56,502 nt of DNA from Olsenella sp. (GTDB lineage: Bacteria > Actinomycetota > Coriobacteriia > Coriobacteriales > Atopobiaceae), in the NCBI GenBank assembly GCA_022648325.1, contig JALCMG010000014.1, positions 1 to 56,502 on the forward strand. The letters run 5' to 3'. A model generated the notes under the pieces. That model saw nothing but the letters and a program-made list of their open reading frames with translations. It was not told where the DNA came from and did not search any database. Made by a program: the position numbers and the translations under genes. Below, piece after piece: positions 46,676 through 54,937 of this stretch (positions within the stretch are counted from its first letter, which is position 1; each line of letters opens with the position of its first letter).

Positions 46676-47800
46676 CTACAGGCTCTTCTGAATTGTCGAG
46701 ACCTCGTCATCGGTGATGAAGGTACCGGCCTTGATCTGCTCGGAGTACTCCTTGACCTTATCCTGGACGTCCTTCGAGACCCTGTCGGAGAACTTGCCGA
46801 GGGAGATGCCGCCGTTGTCCATGTTGCCGGTGATGGCCTTGCCGCCACCGAAGGAGCCGGACTCGACCTCGTCCATTGCCTGGCCGATCATCCAGTCGGT
46901 GACGGTCGAGGTCACAACCGTGGGCTGGTCGTCGCCCACGATGTCAATCGGCTGCGCGATGTCGAAGTGCGTGTCGGCACCGGCGGCCTCGAGGGCCTGG
47001 CGCGCTCCGTTGTCGACTGCGGAGGCGTCGCCCCACATGACGTCGACGTTGTTCAAGGTAATCCACTGCTGCGTGAGGTTGGTGCCCAGGGAGGCGTCGG
47101 TGAAGCCGGCCTCGAAGTTGTACTGGCCCTGGATGGAGGGGTCGATCTTCTGGGCAGCAGCAAGGTAGGCGGAGTACTTGGTGAGCGTGGAGGGCAGCTT
47201 CATGCCGCCGATGAAGCCGATGCTCTTGGTCTTTGTCATGAGGCCGGCCACCACGCCAGCGAGGGCGCCCGTCTGCTTGAAGTCGGGAAGGACCGTCTCG
47301 ACCGGGTCAAGGGTCTCGTAGTCGGTCATCTCGGTTGTCGGGTCGGTGTTGGTGATGAGGAAGTGAACCTTGGGGTGGCTGTCGGCCGCGTCGGCAACGA
47401 CCTCGGCCCAGTCGGAGGCAAACTGGTTCCCATTGCCGATGATGAGGTCTACGTCCTGGTCGACGTAGGTCTGGGCAGCGGTGGCCGCGTCGGCGTCTGC
47501 CGTGTTCTCCTTGGGCTCGAGCATCTCCCACTTGGGGTGAGACTCGAGGGCCCTCTTGAGGGACTCGTAGTGGCCCTGGTCCCAGCCGCCGTCGGTGATG
47601 ATGCCGCTCATGATCATGGCAACCTTGTAGCTGCTCTGCTCGGAGCCAGAGCCAGACGAGGAGCTATCGGACGAGCTGGAGCTTGACCCGGACCCGCCAC
47701 AGCCAGCAAGGGCGAGGGCGCCCATGCCTCCGAGCCCCAGGACGATTGCCTGGCGCCTGTCGAGCATAACGGCGGACAGAGACTTCTTGATTTCACTCAT
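46676..47800 (-). CDS. BMP-family nucleoside-binding lipoprotein (copy 1)
   Basis: The ATG at 47800 with AAGGAAAGGG upstream (MSEIKKSLSAVMLDRRQAIV) gives 374 residues; a longer upstream frame lacks support. The lipobox is LAGCGG near residue 34, followed by a Ser/Gly linker. The binding domain matches copy 2 nearly motif for motif (KVAMIMSGIITDGGWDQGHY, LIIGNGNQFASDWAE, DVMWGDASAVDNGARQAL). It follows the two permease genes and is the primary candidate receptor of this ABC importer; having two receptors suggests two ligands. Confidence 0.92.
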   Translation of the reverse strand: MSEIKKSLSAVMLDRRQAIVLGLGGMGALALAGCGGSGSSSSSSDSSSSGSGSEQSSYKVAMIMSGIITDGGWDQGHYESLKRALESHPKWEMLEPKENTADADAATAAQTYVDQDVDLIIGNGNQFASDWAEVVADAADSHPKVHFLITNTDPTTEMTDYETLDPVETVLPDFKQTGALAGVVAGLMTKTKSIGFIGGMKLPSTLTKYSAYLAAAQKIDPSIQGQYNFEAGFTDASLGTNLTQQWITLNNVDVMWGDASAVDNGARQALEAAGADTHFDIAQPIDIVGDDQPTVVTSTVTDWMIGQAMDEVESGSFGGGKAITGNMDNGGISLGKFSDRVSKDVQDKVKEYSEQIKAGTFITDDEVSTIQKSL

Positions 47801-47955
47801 GATGTGCCCTTTCCTTCTCCCGTTGAGAGAGGTGCAGGTTGCACCCCTCATCCCTAACCCACGCCCCAAAACGCTACACGGACGTTATGGGGATAAAACC
47901 GCAGAGTGGACAAGCGGCCCCCTGCACTCGGTAAGGGACGGCGGCCTGCGAGCGG

Positions 47956-48888
47956 CTAGCGCTGCTCGCGGTAGTACGGCTGACCGTTGGCCTTGGGGCC
48001 GGCGTGCTTGGACCCAAAGAAGATGAGCGCGATGATGGTGAAGATGTACGGGATCATCTTGAAGAACATGACCGGGGCAGACTGGAACTGCGCCTGAAGT
48101 GCCACGTTGAGGCCGTCGAAGAAGCCAAAGAGGAGGCTTGCGCCAAGAACGCCCAGTGCGGTCCAGCGGCCAAAGATGACGGTTGCCAGGGCAATGAAGC
48201 CGCGGCCCATCACGATGCCGTCGGTGTAGATGGGCGTGTAGCACAGGGTGAGGAACGCGCCACCCGCGGCAGTGAGCACGCCGCACACTATGCAGGCGAT
48301 GTACTTCATGCGCACGACGTTGATGCCCAGCGTCTCGGCCGCGTGGGGGTTCTCGCCCACGGAGCGGAACGAGAGGCCGGCGCGGAAGTGCTTGAAGAAG
48401 TAGCGCACCAGCGGCACGAGAATGAACGCCAGGTATGCGAGGAGCGTCTGGTTAAAGAACGCGTTGCCAATGAAGGGGATGTCAGAGAGCCCCGGGATGG
48501 CAAGGCTTGGCATCTGCGCGCCAGTCGCGTTGGCGGAGTTGGAGCCCACGAAGAGGTTGTAGCCAAAGAGTGCGATGGCGGGTGCCAGGATGTTGATGGC
48601 CATGCCGGTAACAACCTGGTCTGCACAGAGCGTGACCGTGCAGAACGCATAGAGCATGTTGACAAGGACACCTGCCGCCATGCCGGCGAGAAGGCCAACC
48701 CAGAGGTTGCCGGTCATCTTGCCAACGGCAAAGCCCACAAAGGCACCGATGGCCATGACGCCCTCGAGGCCGATGTTCACGAGTCCAGCACGCTCCGAGA
48801 AGACCTCACCAAGTGCGGCGAGCAGGATGGGCACGGCACCCATGGTCATGGCCTTGAGGATGGTGGGGAGTGCAGTCATGAAGTCCAT
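47956..48888 (-). CDS. Nucleoside ABC transporter permease (second)
   Basis: This 310-residue BPD_transp_2-type permease (YufQ/NupQ class) has about 8-9 helices. It starts [20 protein letters not shown] and includes FSERAGLVNIGLEGVMAIGA, the conserved EAA-like cytoplasmic loop region (FRSVGENPHAAETLGINV) and a hydrophobic C-terminus. Its start overlaps the previous permease stop (TAATG). It pairs with that permease to form the membrane channel for purine nucleosides or bases. Confidence 0.92.
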   Translation of the reverse strand: MDFMTALPTILKAMTMGAVPILLAALGEVFSERAGLVNIGLEGVMAIGAFVGFAVGKMTGNLWVGLLAGMAAGVLVNMLYAFCTVTLCADQVVTGMAINILAPAIALFGYNLFVGSNSANATGAQMPSLAIPGLSDIPFIGNAFFNQTLLAYLAFILVPLVRYFFKHFRAGLSFRSVGENPHAAETLGINVVRMKYIACIVCGVLTAAGGAFLTLCYTPIYTDGIVMGRGFIALATVIFGRWTALGVLGASLLFGFFDGLNVALQAQFQSAPVMFFKMIPYIFTIIALIFFGSKHAGPKANGQPYYREQR

Positions 48889-49979
48889 TACGCGTTCACC
48901 TCGGCCTTCTTGGCCCGCGCATCCAGCCTTGCGGCGACGTAGGCCTTAATCTTGGGGAGCTTGACGGCGGCCATGCCGGCAACGGCAAAGATGATGATGA
49001 GGCCGCGGATGATCTCGACGATGGCGGTGGGAACGCCGATGACGCTCTGCATCATGGTGCCGCCGGTCGAGAGGACGCCAAAGAAGAATGCCACGAAGAT
49101 GGCGGCGATGGGGTTGAGCTGCGCGATGAGGGCAATTGCCACGCCGTCAAAGCCAAAGCCGGAGCCAAAGCCGTCTGCCAGGCGGTACGGGGTCTTGCCA
49201 AGGAGCTCGACCGCGCCGCCCATGCCCGCAATGGCACCCGAGATGACAAAGGCGAGAAGTACCAGACGACGCACGGGGAAGCCGTTGACCCTCGAAGCGA
49301 TGGGGTTCATGCCCACGGCACGGATCTTGAAGCCAAGGGACGTGCGGAAGATGACATACCAGATGAAGACGCCCAGAACAATCGCGAGAATGACGCCCAC
49401 GTGCGTGCCGAAGACCTCTGGCAGGCGCGCGCCCTGCGGGATGGCGACGGTCTTGGGCAGACCGTTGTCGGAGTAGACGTTCTTGAAGATGTACTCCATA
49501 AAGTATATGGCCACGTAGTTGAGCATAATCGTGGTGATCATCTCGTTGAGGCCGCGGGTGATCTTCATAATGCCCGGCAGGAGCCCCCAAATGGCACCGG
49601 CAACTATGCCGGCGAGAAGTCCCAACGCAAGGCCGGCGGGACCCTCAAGCCCCAGGCCGAGGATGCACATCGCGGTGGCGCAGCCGCCCATGATGAACTG
49701 TCCCTCGCCACCAAGGTTAAAGACACCGCACTTGTAGGCGAACGCCGCACACAGGCCGGTGAAGATGAGCGGGCAGGCACGCTCGAGCGTCTTGCTCAGC
49801 TTTGCCCCGTCACCAAGTGACCCCTGGATCATGGCGGCGTAACCCTCGAGCGGGTTCTTCCCCAGGCACGCGATGATGATCGCACCAATAATCAGAGCCA
49901 GAAGCACCGCGATGATAGGCGTGAGAATCATCATCCGCTTCTCGCTGCGCTCCTCCGGGCTCAGAGCCTTCTTTGCCAC
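48888..49979 (-). CDS. Nucleoside ABC transporter permease (first)
   Basis: This 363-residue YufP/NupP-class permease has an N-terminal helix (residues ~16-38), ~9 further helices, and motifs [38 protein letters not shown] and [21 protein letters not shown] charged C-terminal tail ([15 protein letters not shown]) ends at the overlap with the next permease. It lies 12 nt downstream of the ATPase gene. Confidence 0.92.
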   Translation of the reverse strand: MAKKALSPEERSEKRMMILTPIIAVLLALIIGAIIIACLGKNPLEGYAAMIQGSLGDGAKLSKTLERACPLIFTGLCAAFAYKCGVFNLGGEGQFIMGGCATAMCILGLGLEGPAGLALGLLAGIVAGAIWGLLPGIMKITRGLNEMITTIMLNYVAIYFMEYIFKNVYSDNGLPKTVAIPQGARLPEVFGTHVGVILAIVLGVFIWYVIFRTSLGFKIRAVGMNPIASRVNGFPVRRLVLLAFVISGAIAGMGGAVELLGKTPYRLADGFGSGFGFDGVAIALIAQLNPIAAIFVAFFFGVLSTGGTMMQSVIGVPTAIVEIIRGLIIIFAVAGMAAVKLPKIKAYVAARLDARAKKAEVNA

Positions 49980-49991
49980 GTTAACCCCTTC

Positions 49992-51503
49992 CTACTTCCC
50001 TGCCATGGCGAGCGAAATCTCCTTGATGGGAGGGTTCGCGCCCGGATATGTGCCCATGACCTGTCCCTCGAAGAGCACGACGATGCGGTCGGAGAGCTTG
50101 AGCACCTCATCGAAGTCGGCAGAGATGAGAAGCACCGCACACCCCGCGTCGCGCTGGGCCACAATCTGGTTGTGGATGAACTCGGTGGCGCCAATGTCCA
50201 GACCGCGGGTGGGATAGACCGCCACGAGGAGCTTGGGGTGCCCCTCGAGCTCACGCGCGAGAATGACCTTCTGCTGGTTGCCACCGGAGAGGCTGCGTGC
50301 CGTCTGGTCAACGGAGGTGCAGCGGATGTCGTTCTCCTCGCGCAGGCGCTCGGCGTAGGAGTGAATCTCGCCCATCTTGAGCCACGTGCCGTGGCCGAGG
50401 GAAAACTGGTCGGACTCGGTCTGCTTGAGCACGAGGTTCTCAGCGATGGTCATATCGCCTACGAGGCCCATCTTGTTGCGGTCCTCGGGGATGCTGCCCA
50501 GACCGGCGTCGATAAAGGTCTCGGGCGAGAAGACCGCGATCTCGTTGCCGTCGGGGCCGATGACCTTGCCGGAGTCCGGCTTCACGAGGCCGGTGACGAC
50601 CTCGGCCAGGGGCGTCTGGCCGTTGCCGTCGATGCCCGCCACGCCCAGAATCTCGCCCTTGTGGATGGTGAGCGAGACGTCCTTCAGGCCGCCGTGCTTA
50701 ATCTCGGGGTGGTACGAGACATCCTGGAGAACGAACTCGTCCTTGGTGGCGTTGGTGACCTTCTCGTAGGTGTTCTCGACGAACTTCTGGCCGATCATGA
50801 GGTCGGCAAGCTCCTGCTCGGTGGTGTCGGCAACGCGCACCGTCTCGACCGCCTCGCCGCGGCGAAGCACCGTGACGCGGTCGGAGATGCGCATGACCTC
50901 GCGCATCTTGTGGGAGATGAAGACGATGCCCTTGCCCTCGGCGGTGAGCGAACGCATGATGTCAAAGAGGCCCTCAACCTCGAGGTCGGTGAGGACGGCC
51001 GTGGGCTCGTCGAGGATGAGCAGGCCGGCGCCACGGAACAGCACCTTCATGATCTCCACGCGCTGCTGCATGCCGATGGACATGTCGCCGACCTTCTCGT
51101 CGAGGTCGATCTCAAGGCCGTAGCGGTCCACGATCTCCTCGACGGCCTTGCGATCGGCGTCCTCCTGCAAGAGAGGCGAGCCGTGGCGCTTATCGCCCAG
51201 GATGATGTTCTCAAGGCCCGTCATGTCCTCGATGAGCATGAAGTGCTGGTGGACCATGCCGATGCCCTGCTCCACGGCCACACGCGGCGAGGAGATGCTC
51301 ACCTCCTTGCCGTGCATGAAAATCTTACCCTCGGTAGGCTGGTAGAGCCCGATGAGGACGTTCATGAGCGTGGACTTGCCCGCGCCGTTCTCGCCCAGGA
51401 GGGTGTGCACCTCCCCCTCCTGGACGTCGAAGGTCACGTTCTTGTTCGCGCAGAACGAACCGAAGCACTTGCTGATGTTCTCCATTCTCAGCAACTCGGC
51501 CAT
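49992..51503 (-). CDS. Nucleoside ABC transporter ATPase (duplicated NBD)
   Basis: This 503-residue protein has two nucleotide-binding domains. In the first, Walker A is GENGAGKST (~38), the signature is the degenerate [11 protein letters not shown] typical of BMP-linked ATPases, and Walker B is [13 protein letters not shown]. In the second, Walker A is the degenerate [13 protein letters not shown] and the signature is LSGGNQQKV. It is first in the importer operon (ATPase, two permeases, receptor, deaminase, receptor). A GCAAA/TTTTGC element lies 45-60 nt upstream. Confidence 0.94.
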   Translation of the reverse strand: MAELLRMENISKCFGSFCANKNVTFDVQEGEVHTLLGENGAGKSTLMNVLIGLYQPTEGKIFMHGKEVSISSPRVAVEQGIGMVHQHFMLIEDMTGLENIILGDKRHGSPLLQEDADRKAVEEIVDRYGLEIDLDEKVGDMSIGMQQRVEIMKVLFRGAGLLILDEPTAVLTDLEVEGLFDIMRSLTAEGKGIVFISHKMREVMRISDRVTVLRRGEAVETVRVADTTEQELADLMIGQKFVENTYEKVTNATKDEFVLQDVSYHPEIKHGGLKDVSLTIHKGEILGVAGIDGNGQTPLAEVVTGLVKPDSGKVIGPDGNEIAVFSPETFIDAGLGSIPEDRNKMGLVGDMTIAENLVLKQTESDQFSLGHGTWLKMGEIHSYAERLREENDIRCTSVDQTARSLSGGNQQKVILARELEGHPKLLVAVYPTRGLDIGATEFIHNQIVAQRDAGCAVLLISADFDEVLKLSDRIVVLFEGQVMGTYPGANPPIKEISLAMAGK

Positions 51504-51547
51504 GCCTACCGCCTTTCACCGACAAAAGCTATCAAACCGTCAGTTGA

Positions 51548-51564
51548 GCAAACAGAAGTTTTGC
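51548..51564 (-). promoter_or_regulatory. Purine-regulon element upstream of the ABC importer
   Basis: On the minus strand it reads GCAAAACTTCTGTTTGC, then TCAACTGACGG; the arms GCAAA/TTTGC form a dyad. It lies in the short gap between the fused xanthine dehydrogenase stop and the ATPase start. Confidence 0.5.
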
Positions 51565-51573
51565 ATCCTTTTG

Positions 51574-54372
51574 TTACTGGGACTTTTCCGCCCCCTTGTC
51601 AGCTGTCTTCTTGCGGGAATATGGCGTCCCCTCGAGGGGGAGCTTGGTACGAAGCACGCCGTCGACCCGGTGATACGCGTTCTGGATAGCGGGTGCCGTA
51701 GGAATGGTGGCAATCTCGCCAATGCCCTTGCCGCCGTACGCAACCGGAAGGAGGTGCTCCTTCTCGACATAGATGGCGTCGATGTGGGGAATCTGGTTGG
51801 CGCGGAGAAGCCCCAGGGTGCCAAAGCGCGCCTGGGGGACGCAGTCCTTGAGCGGGAAGTCCTCGGTGAGCGCGTAGCCCATGCTCATGAGGACGCCGCC
51901 CTCGATCTGACCCTGGATGGCGATGGGGTTCACGACCTTGCCCGAGTCGTGGGCAGCGTAGACCTCCTTCACGCGGCGGTTCTTGTCGAGAATGACGCAG
52001 GTGGCGGCGTAGCCGTAGCACACGTGGCTCTTGGGGTTGGGCTTGTCGGCGCCCAACTTGTCTGTGGGCTCGAAGTAGACGTAGCGGAACTCGTGCCCCT
52101 CGAGGACGGCAAGCGCCGCAACGGGGTCGTGCGGCACCACGGCATGACCGGCGGTGAGGTCACTTGGGTGATTGTCCACGTAGGGGGTGTCGTCATCGTA
52201 CTCGATGGTGGCGCCGTCGCCGTGAGCACAAACGGGAGAGGACGGGACCTCCTGGCCGCGCTCGACGGCGAGCATGGCGTCACGCAGCAGGAAGGCGGCA
52301 CCACGCACGGCCTCGCCGGTGATGACGGTCTGGCGCGAACCCGAGGTGGTGCCGGAGTCCGGCGCGGCCTCGGTGGAGCACTCGCCGTTCTCGATGGCAG
52401 ACTTGGGAAGACCCGTGGCCTCCGCGACATCCTGCTGGAAGATGGTGTTGCAGCCCTGGCCAATATCTGAGGTAGCCGAGTAGATCACAGCGCGGCCGCC
52501 CTCGACGCGAATGTTGGCACGGCCGGCGTCGGGCAGACCCACGCCCACACCGGAGTTCTTCATGGCGCAGGCGAGACCAGCGTGATCGGCGTTCTTCTCG
52601 TACACGTCCTTGACCGCAAGCAAGGTCTCCTTGAGGGCGGTGGAGCAGTCGGCAATCTGGCCGTTGGGCAGCACCTCGCCAGGCTCGATGGCGTTCCGGT
52701 AGCGAATCTCCCACGGAGAGATACCGACCTCGTCGGCGAGGAGGTCCACCAGGCACTCGAGGGCAAACTCGCTCTGGCAGACGCCAAAGCCGCGGAACGC
52801 GCCGGCAGGCGGGTTGTTGGTGTAGTAGCCATAGCCGCGGATGTCGGTGTTCTGGTAGGTGTAGGGGCCAACGGCGTGGGTGCAGGCGCGCTCGAGCACC
52901 GGGCCGCAAAGGCTCGCGTAGGCGCCGGTGTCGAAGTTGATCTCGCAATCCAGGCCGGTGAACTTGCCGTTCTCGTCACAGCCCAGGGTGAAGGTGCCCA
53001 GCATGGCATGGCGCTTGGGGTGGAAGTCGATGGACTCCTGACGCGTGAAGTGGCACTTCACCGTGCGCTTGAAGCGGTAGGCGGCGAGCGCGGCGAGATG
53101 CTGGGCAGATACGTCCTCCTTGCCGCCAAAGCCGCCGCCCACGAGCATGGTCTGCACCACCACGCGCTCGGGGGTCTTGTCCCAGCCAAACATATGGGCG
53201 ACTTCCTTGCGCGTGTCGTAGGCGCCCTGGTCGCTCGAGAAGACCTTCACACCGTCCTTGTAAGGCGTGGCAACGGCGCACTCCGGCTCGAGGAAGGCAT
53301 GCTCGGTGAAGGGGGTCTCGAAGGTGTGCGTGACCACGTGGGCCGAGTGCACGAGGGCCTCCTTGGCGTTGCCACGGGTGACATGGCGGCTCTGGCAGAC
53401 GTTGTCGTGCAGCTCGACGAGGTTGCCGAAGGCGTTGAAGCTCTTGTGGATGATGGGGGCGTCCGCCGCCTTTGCCTCAGCGATGTTGCGCACGGGCTCC
53501 AAGGGCTCGTAGTCAACGCGCACGAGGCGCTTGGCGCGCTCGAGGGTCTTGGTGTCCTCGGCAACAACCAGGCAGATGGCGTCGCCCACAAAGCGCGTGA
53601 TGTCGCCCTCGGCGATGAAGACGTCCCAGTCCTGGATGAGGTGGCCAACCTGGTTCACTGGCACGTCCTTGGCGGTGAGGACGCCGAGCACGCCCGGCAG
53701 GGCCTCAGCCTTGGAGGTGTCGATCTTGAGGACGCGGGCGCGCGGGTACTTGGAGCGCACGGCAGAGCCATACGCCATGTCCGGGAAGTCCCTCTCGTCG
53801 AGGTCGTCCGGGTACTTGCCATAGCCGAGTACCTTGCGGCGCACGTCCACGCGGAAGGCGCGCTTGCCCACGCCGTAGTCGTCGCCCCGCTCGAGGCCCT
53901 CGTCGATCTGCGCCTCGCCGCGCAGCACGGCGGCGGCGAGCTGGATGCCCTCGATGATCTTCTTGTAGCCGGTGCAGCGGCACACGTTGCCGCGGATGGC
54001 CCACCTGACCTCCTCCTCGGTGGGGTTGGGGTTCTGGCGCACCAGGGCGGCGCCGCTCATCACCATGCCGGGGATGCAGAAGCCGCACTGCACGGCGCCC
54101 ACGACGCCAAAGGCGTAGACGAACGCCTCCTGCTCCTCGTGGGTGAGCCCCTCGACAGTGAGGATGTGCTTTCCCTGGGCGAGCTTGGTGGTCATGACGC
54201 AGCCCTTTGTGGCAATGCCGTCGATGACCACGGTGCAGGTGCCACAGGCGCCCTCCGAGCAGCCATCCTTCACTGAGGTGAGATGCAGGTCATCGCGCAG
54301 GAAGCGCAGAAGCGACTTGTTCTCGTCGGTCGTGATCTCCTGACCGTTGACGTAGAAGCTGTAGGTTTCCAT
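51574..54372 (-). CDS. Fused xanthine dehydrogenase (Fe-S plus molybdopterin domains, XdhD-like)
   Basis: The ATG at 54372 with GGGAGGAGAG gives 932 residues. Residues 1-~160 are a two-cluster [2Fe-2S] domain (GCSEGACGTCTVVIDG; QCGFCIPG; NVCRCTGYKKI). Residues ~170-932 are the molybdopterin domain (GGGFGGKEDVSAQHLAA, GAFRGFGVCQSEF, SDIGQGCNTIFQQ, GGKGIGEIATIPTAPAI). There is no FAD domain. This architecture is that of E. coli XdhD, a selenium-dependent-type molybdenum hydroxylase in the same conserved gene cluster. Lying directly after a ferredoxin and a ygfK-type flavoprotein, it probably exchanges electrons with them rather than with NAD+ directly. Confidence 0.93.
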   Translation of the reverse strand: METYSFYVNGQEITTDENKSLLRFLRDDLHLTSVKDGCSEGACGTCTVVIDGIATKGCVMTTKLAQGKHILTVEGLTHEEQEAFVYAFGVVGAVQCGFCIPGMVMSGAALVRQNPNPTEEEVRWAIRGNVCRCTGYKKIIEGIQLAAAVLRGEAQIDEGLERGDDYGVGKRAFRVDVRRKVLGYGKYPDDLDERDFPDMAYGSAVRSKYPRARVLKIDTSKAEALPGVLGVLTAKDVPVNQVGHLIQDWDVFIAEGDITRFVGDAICLVVAEDTKTLERAKRLVRVDYEPLEPVRNIAEAKAADAPIIHKSFNAFGNLVELHDNVCQSRHVTRGNAKEALVHSAHVVTHTFETPFTEHAFLEPECAVATPYKDGVKVFSSDQGAYDTRKEVAHMFGWDKTPERVVVQTMLVGGGFGGKEDVSAQHLAALAAYRFKRTVKCHFTRQESIDFHPKRHAMLGTFTLGCDENGKFTGLDCEINFDTGAYASLCGPVLERACTHAVGPYTYQNTDIRGYGYYTNNPPAGAFRGFGVCQSEFALECLVDLLADEVGISPWEIRYRNAIEPGEVLPNGQIADCSTALKETLLAVKDVYEKNADHAGLACAMKNSGVGVGLPDAGRANIRVEGGRAVIYSATSDIGQGCNTIFQQDVAEATGLPKSAIENGECSTEAAPDSGTTSGSRQTVITGEAVRGAAFLLRDAMLAVERGQEVPSSPVCAHGDGATIEYDDDTPYVDNHPSDLTAGHAVVPHDPVAALAVLEGHEFRYVYFEPTDKLGADKPNPKSHVCYGYAATCVILDKNRRVKEVYAAHDSGKVVNPIAIQGQIEGGVLMSMGYALTEDFPLKDCVPQARFGTLGLLRANQIPHIDAIYVEKEHLLPVAYGGKGIGEIATIPTAPAIQNAYHRVDGVLRTKLPLEGTPYSRKKTADKGAEKSQ

Positions 54373-54381
54373 CTCTCCTCC

Positions 54382-54852
54382 CTAGAGGCTCTTGGCGACA
54401 ATGCCGAAGGCGTCGTGGATGACCCCGCGCGGGCACTTGGCGGCACACATGCCGCAGGAGATGCACGTCTCCTGATCCATCACGGCAAGGTTATCGGTCA
54501 CGTGGACCGCATCCGACGTGCAGGCGTGCTCGCAGGCACCACAGGCGATGCAGCTCACCTGGCACACCGCGCGTGCGGCGGCACCGGCCTCGTGGTTCGA
54601 GCAGAGCACCTGGATGCGCTGGTGGCGCGGGACAATATCGATGATGTGCTGCTCGCACATGCGGGCGCACAGGCCGCAGCCAACGCAGGCGTCACGGTCG
54701 ACGTGCGCCACGCCGTTCTCGTTGAGCTCTATCGCGTGCATGCGGCAGGCGGCGACGCACGAGCCGCACCCAATGCACCCATATGAGCAGCGGTCGGGCG
54801 CGGGTCCGCCCGCGCACCGAACGACTGCGACTCTGTCCAACTTACGTGCCAT
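54382..54852 (-). CDS. Multi-[4Fe-4S] ferredoxin (YgfS/RnfB-like)
   Basis: This 156-residue protein is rich in Cys: CSYGCIGCGSCVAAC (~22-36), CVGCGLCARMC (~55), CIACGACEHAC (~100) and CISCGMCAAKC (~130), enough for about four [4Fe-4S] clusters. It starts MARKLDRVAVVRCAGGPAP, resembling the ferredoxin part of RnfB-type proteins. It lies 9 nt upstream of the fused xanthine dehydrogenase and downstream of the ygfK-like gene, so it probably bridges electrons between those two enzymes, as expected for YgfS-like partners. Confidence 0.88.
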   Translation of the reverse strand: MARKLDRVAVVRCAGGPAPDRCSYGCIGCGSCVAACRMHAIELNENGVAHVDRDACVGCGLCARMCEQHIIDIVPRHQRIQVLCSNHEAGAAARAVCQVSCIACGACEHACTSDAVHVTDNLAVMDQETCISCGMCAAKCPRGVIHDAFGIVAKSL

Positions 54853-54937
54853 TCTTGGTCCCCCATACGCGCTGCAGCGGGGCGGCCCCAGGGCCGTCCC
54901 GCCGATGGATTCTTACTGACGCTCGGACGTCGCCTGG

